Part shown: positions 17,066-25,368 of the stretch, in pieces
Numbering within the stretch: the stretch's first letter is position 1
Layout of the letters: each line of letters starts with the position of its first letter
NCBI RefSeq assembly: GCF_900100955.1
Contig: NZ_FNCC01000002.1
Coordinates: 186,001 to 250,000, forward strand
Direction: 5' to 3'
Length of the DNA stretch: 64,000 nucleotides
Origin: Lentzea fradiae
Lineage (GTDB): Bacteria; Actinomycetota; Actinomycetes; Mycobacteriales; Pseudonocardiaceae
Made by a program: the position numbers and the translations under genes
The notes under the pieces: model-generated
Told to the model about the DNA's origin: nothing
Seen by the model: the letters and a program-made list of their open reading frames with translations, nothing else
The model's database searches: none

Positions 17066-17733
17066 GGGTCGGTGTCATCACCTTCCCCGGCACGCTCGAC
17101 GACGTGGACGCGCAGCGCGCCGTCCGCTACGCCGACGGGGAGGCCGTGCCGCTGTGGCACGGCGACCACGACCTCAAGGGTGTCGACGCGGTCATCGTGC
17201 CCGGTGGCTTCTCGTACGGCGACTACCTGCGGTGCGGCGCCATCGCGCGGTTCGCGCCGGTCATGCAGGAGGTGATCGAGGCCGCGAACAAGGGGATGCC
17301 CGTCCTGGGCATCTGCAACGGCTTCCAGATCCTCGCCGAGGCCCACCTGCTGCCCGGTGCGCTCGTGCGCAACCACAAGCTGCACTTCGTGTGCCGCGAC
17401 CAGTGGCTGAAGGTCGAGAACAACTCGACGGCCTGGACCACGCGGTACGACCAGGGCGCCGAGATCCTCGTGCCGTTGAAGTCCGGCGAGGGCGGTTACC
17501 AGGCGAACGAGGACACGCTGAAGGAACTGGAGGACGAGAACAGGATCGTCTTCCGGTACGTCGGTGAGAACCCCAACGGCAGCCGCAACAACATCGCGGG
17601 CATCACGAACGCCAGGGGCAACGTCGTCGGTCTCATGCCGCACCCCGAGCACGCGATCGACGCGCTCACCGGCCCGACGGACGACGGGTTGGGCATGTTC
17701 CTGTCCCTGCTCGACACGGTGGTGAAGGCATGA
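17062..17733 (+). CDS. purQ: FGAM synthase glutaminase subunit PurQ
   Basis: 223-residue class I glutamine amidotransferase that releases ammonia from glutamine for PurL. The nucleophile cysteine is in [11 protein letters not shown], and the catalytic His/Glu pair is in MPHPEHAID near the C-terminus. The N-terminal [15 protein letters not shown] and [10 protein letters not shown] segments are typical. Overlaps of four bases join it to purS and to purL. Confidence 0.95.
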   Translation: MRVGVITFPGTLDDVDAQRAVRYADGEAVPLWHGDHDLKGVDAVIVPGGFSYGDYLRCGAIARFAPVMQEVIEAANKGMPVLGICNGFQILAEAHLLPGALVRNHKLHFVCRDQWLKVENNSTAWTTRYDQGAEILVPLKSGEGGYQANEDTLKELEDENRIVFRYVGENPNGSRNNIAGITNARGNVVGLMPHPEHAIDALTGPTDDGLGMFLSLLDTVVKA

Positions 17734-19994
17734 GCAACGTCGACACCGTCAAGAACGCCGAGGCGACGCCCGACCAGGAGCAGCCCTACAAGGAGCTGGG
17801 CCTGAAGGACGACGAGTACGCGCGCATCAAGGAGATCCTGGGCCGCAGGCCCACGGACGCCGAGCTCGCCATGTACTCGGTCATGTGGAGCGAGCACTGC
17901 TCCTACAAGTCGTCCAAGGTGCACCTCAAGTACTTCGGCGAGACCACGACCGACGAGATGCGCTCGAAGATGCTCGCGGGCATCGGCGAGAACGCGGGCG
18001 TCGTCGACATCGGTGACGGCTGGGCCGTCACGTTCAAGGTCGAGAGCCACAACCACCCGTCGTACGTCGAGCCCTACCAGGGTGCGGCCACGGGTGTCGG
18101 CGGCATCGTGCGCGACATCCTCGCGATGGGTGCGCGGCCGCTGGCCGTCATGGACCCGCTGCGGTTCGGCAAGCCGGACGCCGAGGACACCAAGCGGGTG
18201 GTGCTGGGCATCGTCGCGGGCGTCGGCGGCTACGGCAACTGCCTGGGCCTGCCGAACATCGGCGGCGAGGTCGTCTTCGACGAGTCGTACCAGGGCAACC
18301 CGCTGGTCAACGCGCTGTGCGTCGGTGCGATGAAGGTCGAGGACCTGCACCTCGCGCACGCGTCGGGCGCCGGCAACAAGGTCATCCTCTACGGCGCGCG
18401 CACGGGCCTCGACGGCATCGGTGGCGTCAGCGTGCTGGCGAGCGAGACGTTCGACGACTCCGCGGGCAAGCGCAAGAAGCTGCCGTCGGTGCAGGTCGGC
18501 GACCCGTTCACGGAGAAGGTGCTGATCGAGTGCTCCCTGGAGCTCTTCGAGAAGGGCATCGTCGTCGGCATCCAGGACCTCGGCGGCGCTGGCCTGTCCT
18601 GCGCGACGAGCGAGCTGGCGTCCGCGGGTGACGGCGGCATGCACGTGTGGCTGGAGCGGGTTCCGCTGCGTGCCACCGGCATGACCCCGGCGGAGATCCT
18701 CTCCAGCGAGTCCCAGGAACGCATGTGCGCCGTCGTGGAGCCCCACAACGTCGACGCGTTCATGGAGGTCTGCCGCAAGTGGGACGTCATCGCCACCGAG
18801 ATCGGTGAGGTGACGGAAGGCGACCGCCTGGTCATCACGTACCACGACGAGGTCGTCGTGGACGTGCCGCCGCGCACCGTCGCCCACGAGGGCCCGGTGT
18901 ACGACCGGCCGATCCAGCGGCCCGCCGACCAGGACGAGCTGCAGGCGAACACGCCGGACAGCCTGCCCCGGCCCGCGAACGACGAGCTGCTGGAGCTGAT
19001 CAAGACCCAGGCGGCCAGCCCCAACCTGGCCTCCAAGCGGTGGGTCACCCAGCAGTACGACCGCTACGTCCGCGGCGGCACGGTCCTCGCGCAGCCCAGC
19101 GACGGCGGCATGATCCGGATCGGCGAGGAGACGCACCGCGGTGTGGCCCTGTCGACCGACTGCAACGGCCGCTACACCAAGCTCGACCCGTACGAGGGCG
19201 CGAAGCTGGCGCTGGCCGAGGCGTACCGGAACGTGAGCACGACCGGTGCCACGCCCGTCGCCGTCACGAACTGCCTCAACTTCGGCTCGCCGGAGGACCC
19301 GGCGGTCATGTGGCAGTTCGAGCAGGCCGTGAAGGGCCTCGCGGACGGCTGCGCGGAGCTGGGCATCCCGGTGACCGGCGGCAACGTCAGCTTCTACAAC
19401 CAGACCGGTTCCACGGCGATCCTGCCGACGCCGGTCGTGGGCGTGCTCGGCGTGATCGACGACGTGCGGCGCCGCATCCCCACCGGGATCGGGGCCGAGG
19501 CGGGCGAGACGCTGCTGCTGCTCGGCGAGACCAAGGACGAGTTCGGCGGGTCGGAGTGGGCGCACGTCGTCCACGGCCACCTCGGCGGCCTGCCGCCGAA
19601 GGCCGACCTGCAGCGGGAGAAGCTGCTCGGCGAGGTCCTCGTCGCGGGTTCCCGTGACGGCATGGTCTCCGCCGCGCACGACCTCGCCGAGGGCGGTCTG
19701 GCCCAGGCGCTGGTCGAGACGTGCCTGGTCGGCGAGACCGGTGCGCGGGTCTTCCTGGAGGGCGACCTGTTCACCGAGCTGTTCAGCGAGTCCGCGGGCC
19801 GGGTGCTGGTCGCCGTGCCGCGGACCGAGGAGCAGCGTTTCACCGACATGTGCACCGCGCGCGCCCTGCCGTGGCGCAAGGTCGGCGTCGTCGACCCGGA
19901 GTCGAACGCCCTGGAGATCCAGGGCCTCGGCGAGCTGCCGCTAGACGAGCTGCGCGAGGCGTGGGAGGGCACCCTCCCGGCCCTGTTCGACTGA
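17730..19994 (+). CDS. purL: FGAM synthase large subunit PurL (small type)
   Basis: 754-residue ATP-dependent synthetase that converts FGAR and ammonia to FGAM. The length is that of the short PurL, which matches the separate purS and purQ genes. Seen are the [12 protein letters not shown] motif, the [22 protein letters not shown] signature around residues 105-125, and [21 protein letters not shown] segments in the second half. It ends 81 bases before a convergent muramidase gene, separated by a 23-bp-arm terminator. Confidence 0.95.
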   Translation: MSNVDTVKNAEATPDQEQPYKELGLKDDEYARIKEILGRRPTDAELAMYSVMWSEHCSYKSSKVHLKYFGETTTDEMRSKMLAGIGENAGVVDIGDGWAVTFKVESHNHPSYVEPYQGAATGVGGIVRDILAMGARPLAVMDPLRFGKPDAEDTKRVVLGIVAGVGGYGNCLGLPNIGGEVVFDESYQGNPLVNALCVGAMKVEDLHLAHASGAGNKVILYGARTGLDGIGGVSVLASETFDDSAGKRKKLPSVQVGDPFTEKVLIECSLELFEKGIVVGIQDLGGAGLSCATSELASAGDGGMHVWLERVPLRATGMTPAEILSSESQERMCAVVEPHNVDAFMEVCRKWDVIATEIGEVTEGDRLVITYHDEVVVDVPPRTVAHEGPVYDRPIQRPADQDELQANTPDSLPRPANDELLELIKTQAASPNLASKRWVTQQYDRYVRGGTVLAQPSDGGMIRIGEETHRGVALSTDCNGRYTKLDPYEGAKLALAEAYRNVSTTGATPVAVTNCLNFGSPEDPAVMWQFEQAVKGLADGCAELGIPVTGGNVSFYNQTGSTAILPTPVVGVLGVIDDVRRRIPTGIGAEAGETLLLLGETKDEFGGSEWAHVVHGHLGGLPPKADLQREKLLGEVLVAGSRDGMVSAAHDLAEGGLAQALVETCLVGETGARVFLEGDLFTELFSESAGRVLVAVPRTEEQRFTDMCTARALPWRKVGVVDPESNALEIQGLGELPLDELREAWEGTLPALFD

Positions 19995-20018
19995 CCCTCG
20001 ATCGGCTGATTCTCAACT

Positions 20019-20067
20019 CACGCGGGGGCCCTTCGTACTGTCACACAGTACGAAGGGCCCCCGCGTG
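20019..20067. terminator. Very strong bidirectional terminator between purL and muramidase gene
   Basis: Perfect 23-bp inverted repeat (20019-20041 and 20045-20067) around a three-base loop. It lies between convergent stops at 19994 and 20076. Its arm begins with the same CACGCGGGGGCCC core as the hairpins at 5525-5569 and 40902-40951. Confidence 0.85.
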
Positions 20068-20075
20068 CGGCGGGG

Positions 20076-20867
20076 TCAGCTGGCGGCCAGGCGTTGTAGT
20101 TGGGGGTGGGCGCCGTTGAAGAGGTTCTGGTCGCCGGGGAAGACGCCCTCGGCCTGCCACTGCCAGATGGTGTGGAAGTCGAACCCGGCGGGCAGCGGGC
20201 CGAGCTTCGAGCTGTAGTGCGCGATCCACAGCGGGTGGTCGTCGCCGAACTTCACCGAGCCGCCGACGCACCTGTTCCACCAGGTCGTGGACGTGTAGAT
20301 CGTCGGGTGGCGGCCGGTGCGCGCGACGACCTCGTCGCTGAACGACTTCACCCACGCCGTCATCGTCTTCTGGTCCATGCCGTAGCAGACCTCGCCGTAC
20401 GGGTTGTACTCCAGGTCCAGCGCGGGCGGCAGCGTCCTGCCGTCGGGTGACCAGCCGCCGCCGTTGCCGACGAAGAAGCTCGCCTGCTCGGCTCCGCCCG
20501 ACCGGTCGGGCAGGGCGAAGTGGTAGGCGCCGCGGATCATGCCGATCCGGTAGGAGCCGTCGTACTGCTGGGTGAACCTCGGGTTCCGGTAGTGGGTGCC
20601 CTCGGTGGCCTTCACGTAGGCGAACCGCGCCCCGTCCTCCCACGCCTCCCGCCAGTCGACGTCACCCTGGTGGCTGCTGACGTCCATGCCGGGCACCTTG
20701 CCGGCTGTGGGCGGTGACTCGCCTGTTCTCGGGGCGTCTGTGCCCTCGTGCTTGAGGATCTGCGAGCCGGCGGTGTGGTCCGCGGAGCCCTCCTGCGAGG
20801 GCTCCGCGACGGCCGGGGCCGGCGTCAGGCCGGTGACGATCGCGACGATGCTGATCAAGGTCCGCAT
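20076..20867 (-). CDS. Secreted GH25 muramidase (lysozyme)
   Basis: 263 residues. A Sec signal peptide occupies about residues 1-21 (ISIVAIVTGLTPAPAVAEPS). The glycoside hydrolase 25 domain follows: GMDVSSHQGDVDW at its start, ARFAYVKATEGTHYRNP, IRGAYHFALPD, and the catalytic D-x-E in PALDLEYNP, with TIYTSTTWWNRC and a C-terminal WQW. It cuts the MurNAc-GlcNAc bond of peptidoglycan outside the cell. Two cysteines may form a disulfide. It lies 42 bases behind the aldo/keto reductase gene on the same strand; no ribosome site is obvious. Confidence 0.92.
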   Translation of the reverse strand: MRTLISIVAIVTGLTPAPAVAEPSQEGSADHTAGSQILKHEGTDAPRTGESPPTAGKVPGMDVSSHQGDVDWREAWEDGARFAYVKATEGTHYRNPRFTQQYDGSYRIGMIRGAYHFALPDRSGGAEQASFFVGNGGGWSPDGRTLPPALDLEYNPYGEVCYGMDQKTMTAWVKSFSDEVVARTGRHPTIYTSTTWWNRCVGGSVKFGDDHPLWIAHYSSKLGPLPAGFDFHTIWQWQAEGVFPGDQNLFNGAHPQLQRLAAS

Positions 20868-20909
20868 GGAGTAGATCGTGCGACCAAACGGATGAATTTT
20901 CTACCGGGG

Positions 20910-21749
20910 TCACCCGTCCAGGCGGGACAGCTCCTCGGCGGTCAACTCCAGGTGGGTGGCGGCGGCGGAGTCGGTGATGCTGGCCGGCCGGGAAGCACCC
21001 GGAATGGGGATGACGACCTCGGACTTGGCGAGCATCCACGCGAGGCAGACCTGGTGGGCGCTCACGCCGCGGGCGTCGCCGACCTCCTTGAACGGGCCGC
21101 TCAGCGACCCCGCCTTGCTGATGCCGCCGAACGGGCTCCACGGCAGGAACGCGATGCCGAGCTTGTCGCACAGCTCCAGCTCCGGCTCGCTCGACCGGAA
21201 CGACGGCGAGAACTGGTTCTGCACGGACGAGAGCCGCCCGCCGAGGACCTCGTTGGCCTGGACGATCTCCTCGGGGTTGAAGTTCGAGACGCCCGCGTAG
21301 CGGATCTTGCCGCTGTCCAGCAGCTCGCCGAGGACGCCGACCGACTCGGTGATCGGCACGTTCGGGTCCGGCCGGTGGAACTGGTACAGGAAGATCTGCT
21401 CGACGCCGAGCCTGCGCAGCGACCCGTCGACGGCCTGGCGCAGGTACTCGGGCCTGCCGTCGCGGGCCCAGCCGCCACCGGCCTCGCGGGTGTGGCCGCC
21501 CTTGGTGGCCACGAACACCTCTTCCGAACGGCCCTTCAGCGCCTCGGCGATCAGCTCCTCGTTGTGCCCGAAGTCGCTGTCGTCGAGCGAGTAGGCGTCG
21601 GCGGTGTCGATGAACGTCACGCCCGCGTCGAGCGCGGCGTGGATGGTCTCGATCGACCGCGCGCGGTCCGGCCTCCCCTGGATGGACATCGGCATCCCGC
21701 CCAGGCCGATGGCGCTGACTTCCGTTTCCCCGATGCGACGCTTCTGCAT
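20910..21749 (-). CDS. Aldo/keto reductase
   Basis: 279 residues from ATG at 21749; an upstream GTG would add three residues. It is an NADPH-dependent (alpha/beta)8 oxidoreductase. The catalytic tetrad residues are recognisable: Asp and Tyr in FIDTADAYSLDD, Lys in VFVATKGG and His in FLYQFHRPD. The cofactor site IPIPGASRP is near the C-terminus. The substrate is unknown. It diverges from the LysR regulator at 21828, the classic arrangement for a LysR-controlled reductase. Confidence 0.9.
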   Translation of the reverse strand: MQKRRIGETEVSAIGLGGMPMSIQGRPDRARSIETIHAALDAGVTFIDTADAYSLDDSDFGHNEELIAEALKGRSEEVFVATKGGHTREAGGGWARDGRPEYLRQAVDGSLRRLGVEQIFLYQFHRPDPNVPITESVGVLGELLDSGKIRYAGVSNFNPEEIVQANEVLGGRLSSVQNQFSPSFRSSEPELELCDKLGIAFLPWSPFGGISKAGSLSGPFKEVGDARGVSAHQVCLAWMLAKSEVVIPIPGASRPASITDSAAATHLELTAEELSRLDG

Positions 21750-21827
21750 GACCACCACTCTGGACCCTTTCGATTAAGCTGTCCAACGCAAGGATGTGAT
21801 CCCATTCAGCAACGTGGGTGATGAATC

Positions 21828-22721
21828 GTGGAGCTCAGACAGCTGGAGCACTTCCTCGCGGTTGCCGAGGAGTGCCACTTCACCAGGGCTGCCAAACGCT
21901 TGCGCATCGCCCAGTCCGGTCTGTCGGCGTCGATCCGCGCGCTGGAGGTGGAGCTGGGCGCTCCGTTGTTCCTGCGCACCACCCGGCAGGTCGAGCTGAC
22001 CCAGGCCGGGCAGGCGCTGCTGCCGGAGGCGCGCAAGGCGCTGTGCAGCGTCGAGTCGGCGCGCGACGCGGTGGCCGCGGTGCGGGGGCTGCGGCGCGGC
22101 ACGTTGTCGGTGGGCAGCCTGCAGTGCCTGCACGTCGTGCACCTGCCCGCGGTGCTGGCGCGGTTCCACGAGATCCACCCCGGCGTGGAGCTGCGGATGC
22201 GGCAGTCCGGCAACGCCGAGTTGGTGGAGGAGGTCCGCGCGGGCCGGCTCGACCTCGCGTTCGTCACGCGGCAGCCGAAGATCGCCGACGACCTGCGGGT
22301 GTCCACTTTGGCCAGTGAGCCCCTGGTGCTCGCGTGCGCGCCGGAGAGCCCGTTCGCCCGGCGGGAGTCCGTCGGCCTGGCCGAGCTGGCCGGTCAGCCT
22401 TTCGTCGACTTCAACCCCGACTGGGGCACCCGCGACGAGGCGGACCGGGCTCTGGCCGCCGCCGGTGTCGAACGCCGGGTCGCCGTCGAGGTCAACGACG
22501 TGCACTCACTTCTTGACTTCGTGGCCTTCGGGCTGGGGGTCGCCCTCGTCCCGCAGTCCTTCACCGTCAAGACCGACCGCGTGCACTTCGTCGGGCTGAG
22601 CGGGGACGTTCCCGTCGCCGAGACCGTCGCCGTCACGGGCGACGACGTCGGCGCGGCCGCCGTCGTCCTGCTCGACCTGGTTTTCCAGGCGCGGGCCGGA
22701 CGGCTGAGGGCTGCCGGCTAG
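21828..22721 (+). CDS. LysR-family transcriptional regulator
   Basis: 297 residues from GTG 21828. The N-terminal winged helix-turn-helix is standard (ELRQLEHFLAVAEECHFTRAAKRLRIAQSGLSASIRALE), followed by the periplasmic-binding-like effector domain. It probably controls the divergent aldo/keto reductase gene; the 78-base gap between them contains an imperfect inverted repeat (ATCCCA at 21799-21804, TGGGTGAT at 21815-21822). Its last 216 bases are overlapped on the other strand by the open frame of the next gene. Confidence 0.9.
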   Translation: MELRQLEHFLAVAEECHFTRAAKRLRIAQSGLSASIRALEVELGAPLFLRTTRQVELTQAGQALLPEARKALCSVESARDAVAAVRGLRRGTLSVGSLQCLHVVHLPAVLARFHEIHPGVELRMRQSGNAELVEEVRAGRLDLAFVTRQPKIADDLRVSTLASEPLVLACAPESPFARRESVGLAELAGQPFVDFNPDWGTRDEADRALAAAGVERRVAVEVNDVHSLLDFVAFGLGVALVPQSFTVKTDRVHFVGLSGDVPVAETVAVTGDDVGAAAVVLLDLVFQARAGRLRAAG

Positions 22722-23573
22722 CGCCCAGCCCTCGTGCAGGGTCCGCATCGCCGTGCCCTCCAGCACCTCCAGCTCACCGCGCTGCTCGGGCGGTGCCGGG
22801 TCCGTGAGGGCCAGGAACGTGCCGACCTTCGCGCCGCGGAAGTCGACCCGCTGCTCGAAGGTGACCTCGGTGAACGCGATGCCGCCCTCGAAGTGCGCCT
22901 CGGGCAGGGACAGCCTGCCGTGGAAGGTCGCGCCGGAGAACAACGTCGTCCTGCGGACGTGCAGCCTCCGGAACTCGGTGATGCCGTAGAAGTGCGCCCT
23001 GCGCGCGATGAACCTGTTGACCCGCCTGCCTTCCAGCCGCAGGTACTCCAGCGCGGCACCGGTCAGGTCGAGGTCGTAGTACTCCTTCTTCTTGTCGCCC
23101 CACGACAACAGGTCGCTGATCAGGCGCTGCGCGGTGCGCCGGACCTGTTGCTCCCGCTGGATCTCCGGTGAGACCTCGGTGAACACCGTGTCCGGGTCGG
23201 CGGCGTTGCCGTCCCACGACGGGTGGTGGAACGGGCGGCGCAGGTACGCGCACAGGACGTCGAGCACGGTCTGCGTGTAGCGCCGCTCGGAGTTCGCGAG
23301 CCACACCAGCGCGTGCATCGCGCCCACCCGCACCTGGTCGGCCTCGTTGCCCAGCATCTCGACCGAACGCGCGAACCGTTCGTCGGCGACCTTCTCGGCC
23401 TCCAGGAGGTGCTTGCGGTCGTTGAGCCACAACGCGTACAGCGCCACGACGGCACCGCCCGCGACCCCGGCGGTCTTCACGATCTCCACCGGCGGCGCCT
23501 TGACCATCCACAGCGCCACCGCGGTGCCGGCGGTGACCAGGGCCGCGGAGAGGACCGCGAGCAACCACTTCAC
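22506..23573 (-). CDS. Membrane pentapeptide-like protein, paralogue 1 (C-terminus runs antisense into lysR)
   Basis: 355 residues from GTG 23573. Two N-terminal hydrophobic segments (LLAVLSAALVTAGTAVALWM and GVAGGAVVALYALWL) precede a helical region shared with the next gene: ADERFARSVEMLGNEADQVRVGAMHALVWLA and TQTVLDVLCAYLRRPF. A pentapeptide-like beta region follows (FSGATFHGRLSLPEAHFEGG). The last 72 residues are polar, repeat-free and antisense to lysR, so the ancestral stop was probably near 22722 and has been lost. A hairpin at 22706-22733 lies exactly there. Function is unknown. Confidence 0.7.
   Translation of the reverse strand: MKWLLAVLSAALVTAGTAVALWMVKAPPVEIVKTAGVAGGAVVALYALWLNDRKHLLEAEKVADERFARSVEMLGNEADQVRVGAMHALVWLANSERRYTQTVLDVLCAYLRRPFHHPSWDGNAADPDTVFTEVSPEIQREQQVRRTAQRLISDLLSWGDKKKEYYDLDLTGAALEYLRLEGRRVNRFIARRAHFYGITEFRRLHVRRTTLFSGATFHGRLSLPEAHFEGGIAFTEVTFEQRVDFRGAKVGTFLALTDPAPPEQRGELEVLEGTAMRTLHEGWALAGSPQPSGPRLENQVEQDDGGRADVVARDGDGLGDGNVPAQPDEVHAVGLDGEGLRDEGDPQPEGHEVKK
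22706..22733. terminator. Hairpin at the lysR stop codon
   Basis: Perfect 8-bp arms GAGGGCTG (22706-22713) and CAGCCCTC (22726-22733) around the lysR TAG. It probably ends lysR transcription and may once have ended the convergent gene. Confidence 0.5.
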
Positions 23574-23574
23574 G

Positions 23575-24453
23575 TCAGTTCCTCCACGCGTCCGGAAGAT
23601 CGGGTTCCACGGCGAACGTACAGCCGTCCGCCTTCACGTCGGCCCACCGCGAGCCCGCGAACTTGGTCTCACCGCCGAACTTCGTGTCCGTGAACACCGC
23701 CAGCCCGTTCGACGTGAACCGGCTGAACCACGCCTTGCCGCGGATCTCGGTGTGGTGCATGTGGAAACGGCCGTTCGCCGTCGCCTCGGTGACGTAGAAG
23801 TGGCCGTGGACCACCATGTGGTGGAAGGAGGTCGAGTCCTCGAACGTGGCGACCCGCAGGTACAGGTCACCGACCTGCCGGTACGACAGGTCCATGAACT
23901 CCAGGTGCGCCTTGGTGAGGTTGAGGTCGTAGAGCGGCGGGTTCTTCTCCTCCAGCCGCGGCAGCAGGTCCTCGATCAGCCGCTGCGAGGTGAGCCGGAC
24001 CTCCAGCTCGATCTCGGTCGCGTCCCGGTCGGTGTCCTCCGCCCGTTTCTTGAACGGCCGCCGCAGGTACGCGCACAGGATGTCGAGCACGGTCTGCGTG
24101 TACTCGACCCTGGACTTCGCCAGGCCGGCCAGCGCGTGCATCGCGCCCACCCGCACCTGTGCGGTCTCGTGGCCGAGCAGCTCGACGGCGCGCGCGAACC
24201 GTTCGTCGGCCACGCGGGACCTGTCGTGCTCGATGCGCTGGCGCTCCAGGTCCTGGCGCGCTTCCTCGACCTTGCGGCGCCGGTCGTTGAGCCACAACGC
24301 GTACAGGGCGACGATCGCGCCGCCGGCGAGACCACCGGTCTTGATCGCCTCGTGCTTCGGCGCGTTCGGGTCCACCAGCAGCAATGCGCCGCCGACCAGC
24401 AGAAACGCGCCGATGGAGGCGAGGATCGTGGACAGCAGCAAACTTTTCTTCAC
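23575..24453 (-). CDS. Membrane pentapeptide-like protein, paralogue 2
   Basis: 292 residues from GTG 24453; the longer open frame upstream is antisense to the methyltransferase gene and is not used. It has two N-terminal membrane helices (LLSTILASIGAFLLVGGALL and GGLAGGAIVALYALWL), a charged coiled-coil-like helix (RRRKVEEARQDLERQRIEHD), then the block shared with its paralogue (ADERFARAVELLGHETAQVRVGAMHALAGLA, TQTVLDILCAYLRRPF). The C-terminal region is a degenerate pentapeptide-like solenoid. Its stop is one base before the start of the paralogue, so the two are coupled. Function is unknown. Confidence 0.75.
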   Translation of the reverse strand: MKKSLLLSTILASIGAFLLVGGALLLVDPNAPKHEAIKTGGLAGGAIVALYALWLNDRRRKVEEARQDLERQRIEHDRSRVADERFARAVELLGHETAQVRVGAMHALAGLAKSRVEYTQTVLDILCAYLRRPFKKRAEDTDRDATEIELEVRLTSQRLIEDLLPRLEEKNPPLYDLNLTKAHLEFMDLSYRQVGDLYLRVATFEDSTSFHHMVVHGHFYVTEATANGRFHMHHTEIRGKAWFSRFTSNGLAVFTDTKFGGETKFAGSRWADVKADGCTFAVEPDLPDAWRN

Positions 24454-24525
24454 GAGGTCCGCATTCTGCCAACGGGCGGGTGCATCATGGGGCGGAACGG
24501 ATCCGAACGCTAGTGGGGTGAGCGG

Positions 24526-25347
24526 GTGGAGCGGCCGAACTGGGCGCCGGGGGACATCGACCTGGAACGGCCGAGCGTCGCGCGCGTGTACGACTACTGG
24601 CTGGGCGGGGCGCACAACTTCGCCGCGGACAGGGCCACCGCGCAGAGCATGCTCGAGAAGATGCCCGAGATCAGGACCGTGGTGCTCAACCACCGCGCGT
24701 TCCTCCGCCGGGCGGTCCGCTTCCTGCTCGCCAGGGGCGTGCGGCAGTTCCTCGACCTCGGCTCCGGCATCCCGACCGTCGGCAACGTGCACGAGATCGC
24801 CCAGGCCGCCCACCCGGACGCCGGGGTCGTCTACGTCGACATCGACCCGGTCGCCGTCGCGCACAGCCGGTCGCTGCTCAGCGGCAACGACCGGGTGAGC
24901 GTGCTGCAGGCCGACGTGCGCGACGCGCTGGGCGTGCTCTGCTCACCGGAGGTGACCGAGCGGCTCGACTTCACCCGGCCGGTCGGCGTGCTGATGATCG
25001 CGCTGCTGCACTTCGTGTCGGACGAGGAAGACCCGTGGGGCATCATCGGCCGCTATCGCGACCACCTGGCGCCCGGCAGCTACCTCGCGCTGTCCCACGC
25101 GGGCTACGACGAGACCGACGTGGAGTCGGCGGCCTCCGTCGAGGCGCGCCGGATCTACGACCGCCAGGTCACGCGGTCGACGTTGCGCGACCGGGAGGAG
25201 ATCACCCGCCTGTTCGACGGGTTCGCGCTGGTGGAGCCCGGTGTGGTGCGGGTACCGGCCTGGCACCCGGAGTCCCCGGCGGACGTCGGGGAGCCGGATC
25301 GGCGCTTTCCCGGCTTCGCGGCGGTGGGCCGGGTGGTCCGGAGATGA
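24526..25347 (+). CDS. SAM-dependent methyltransferase (DUF574/TIGR04-type actinobacterial family)
   Basis: 273 residues from GTG 24526. The family start is clear: DLERPSVARVYDYWLGGAHNFAADR, followed by LNHRAFLRRAVRFLLARGVRQFLDLGSGIPTVGNVHE, where the DLGSG loop binds S-adenosylmethionine, and VVYVDIDPVAVAHS with the acidic ribose contact. Members are abundant in actinomycetes and their substrates are unknown. It diverges from the paralogous membrane-protein pair and is 21 bases from the diguanylate cyclase/phosphodiesterase gene. Confidence 0.85.
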   Translation: MERPNWAPGDIDLERPSVARVYDYWLGGAHNFAADRATAQSMLEKMPEIRTVVLNHRAFLRRAVRFLLARGVRQFLDLGSGIPTVGNVHEIAQAAHPDAGVVYVDIDPVAVAHSRSLLSGNDRVSVLQADVRDALGVLCSPEVTERLDFTRPVGVLMIALLHFVSDEEDPWGIIGRYRDHLAPGSYLALSHAGYDETDVESAASVEARRIYDRQVTRSTLRDREEITRLFDGFALVEPGVVRVPAWHPESPADVGEPDRRFPGFAAVGRVVRR

Positions 25348-25368
25348 CTGCGGAGGGCAACCGCCCGT

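Noticed and set aside
17496..19679. Long minus-strand open frame opposite purL
   Set aside because: Antisense to purL, composition is Ala/Arg/Val/His-rich shadow, no domain recognised.
21799..21822. LysR operator between the aldo/keto reductase and LysR genes
   Set aside because: Only an imperfect inverted repeat with a one-base offset; mentioned with the LysR gene but not strong enough for a separate site.
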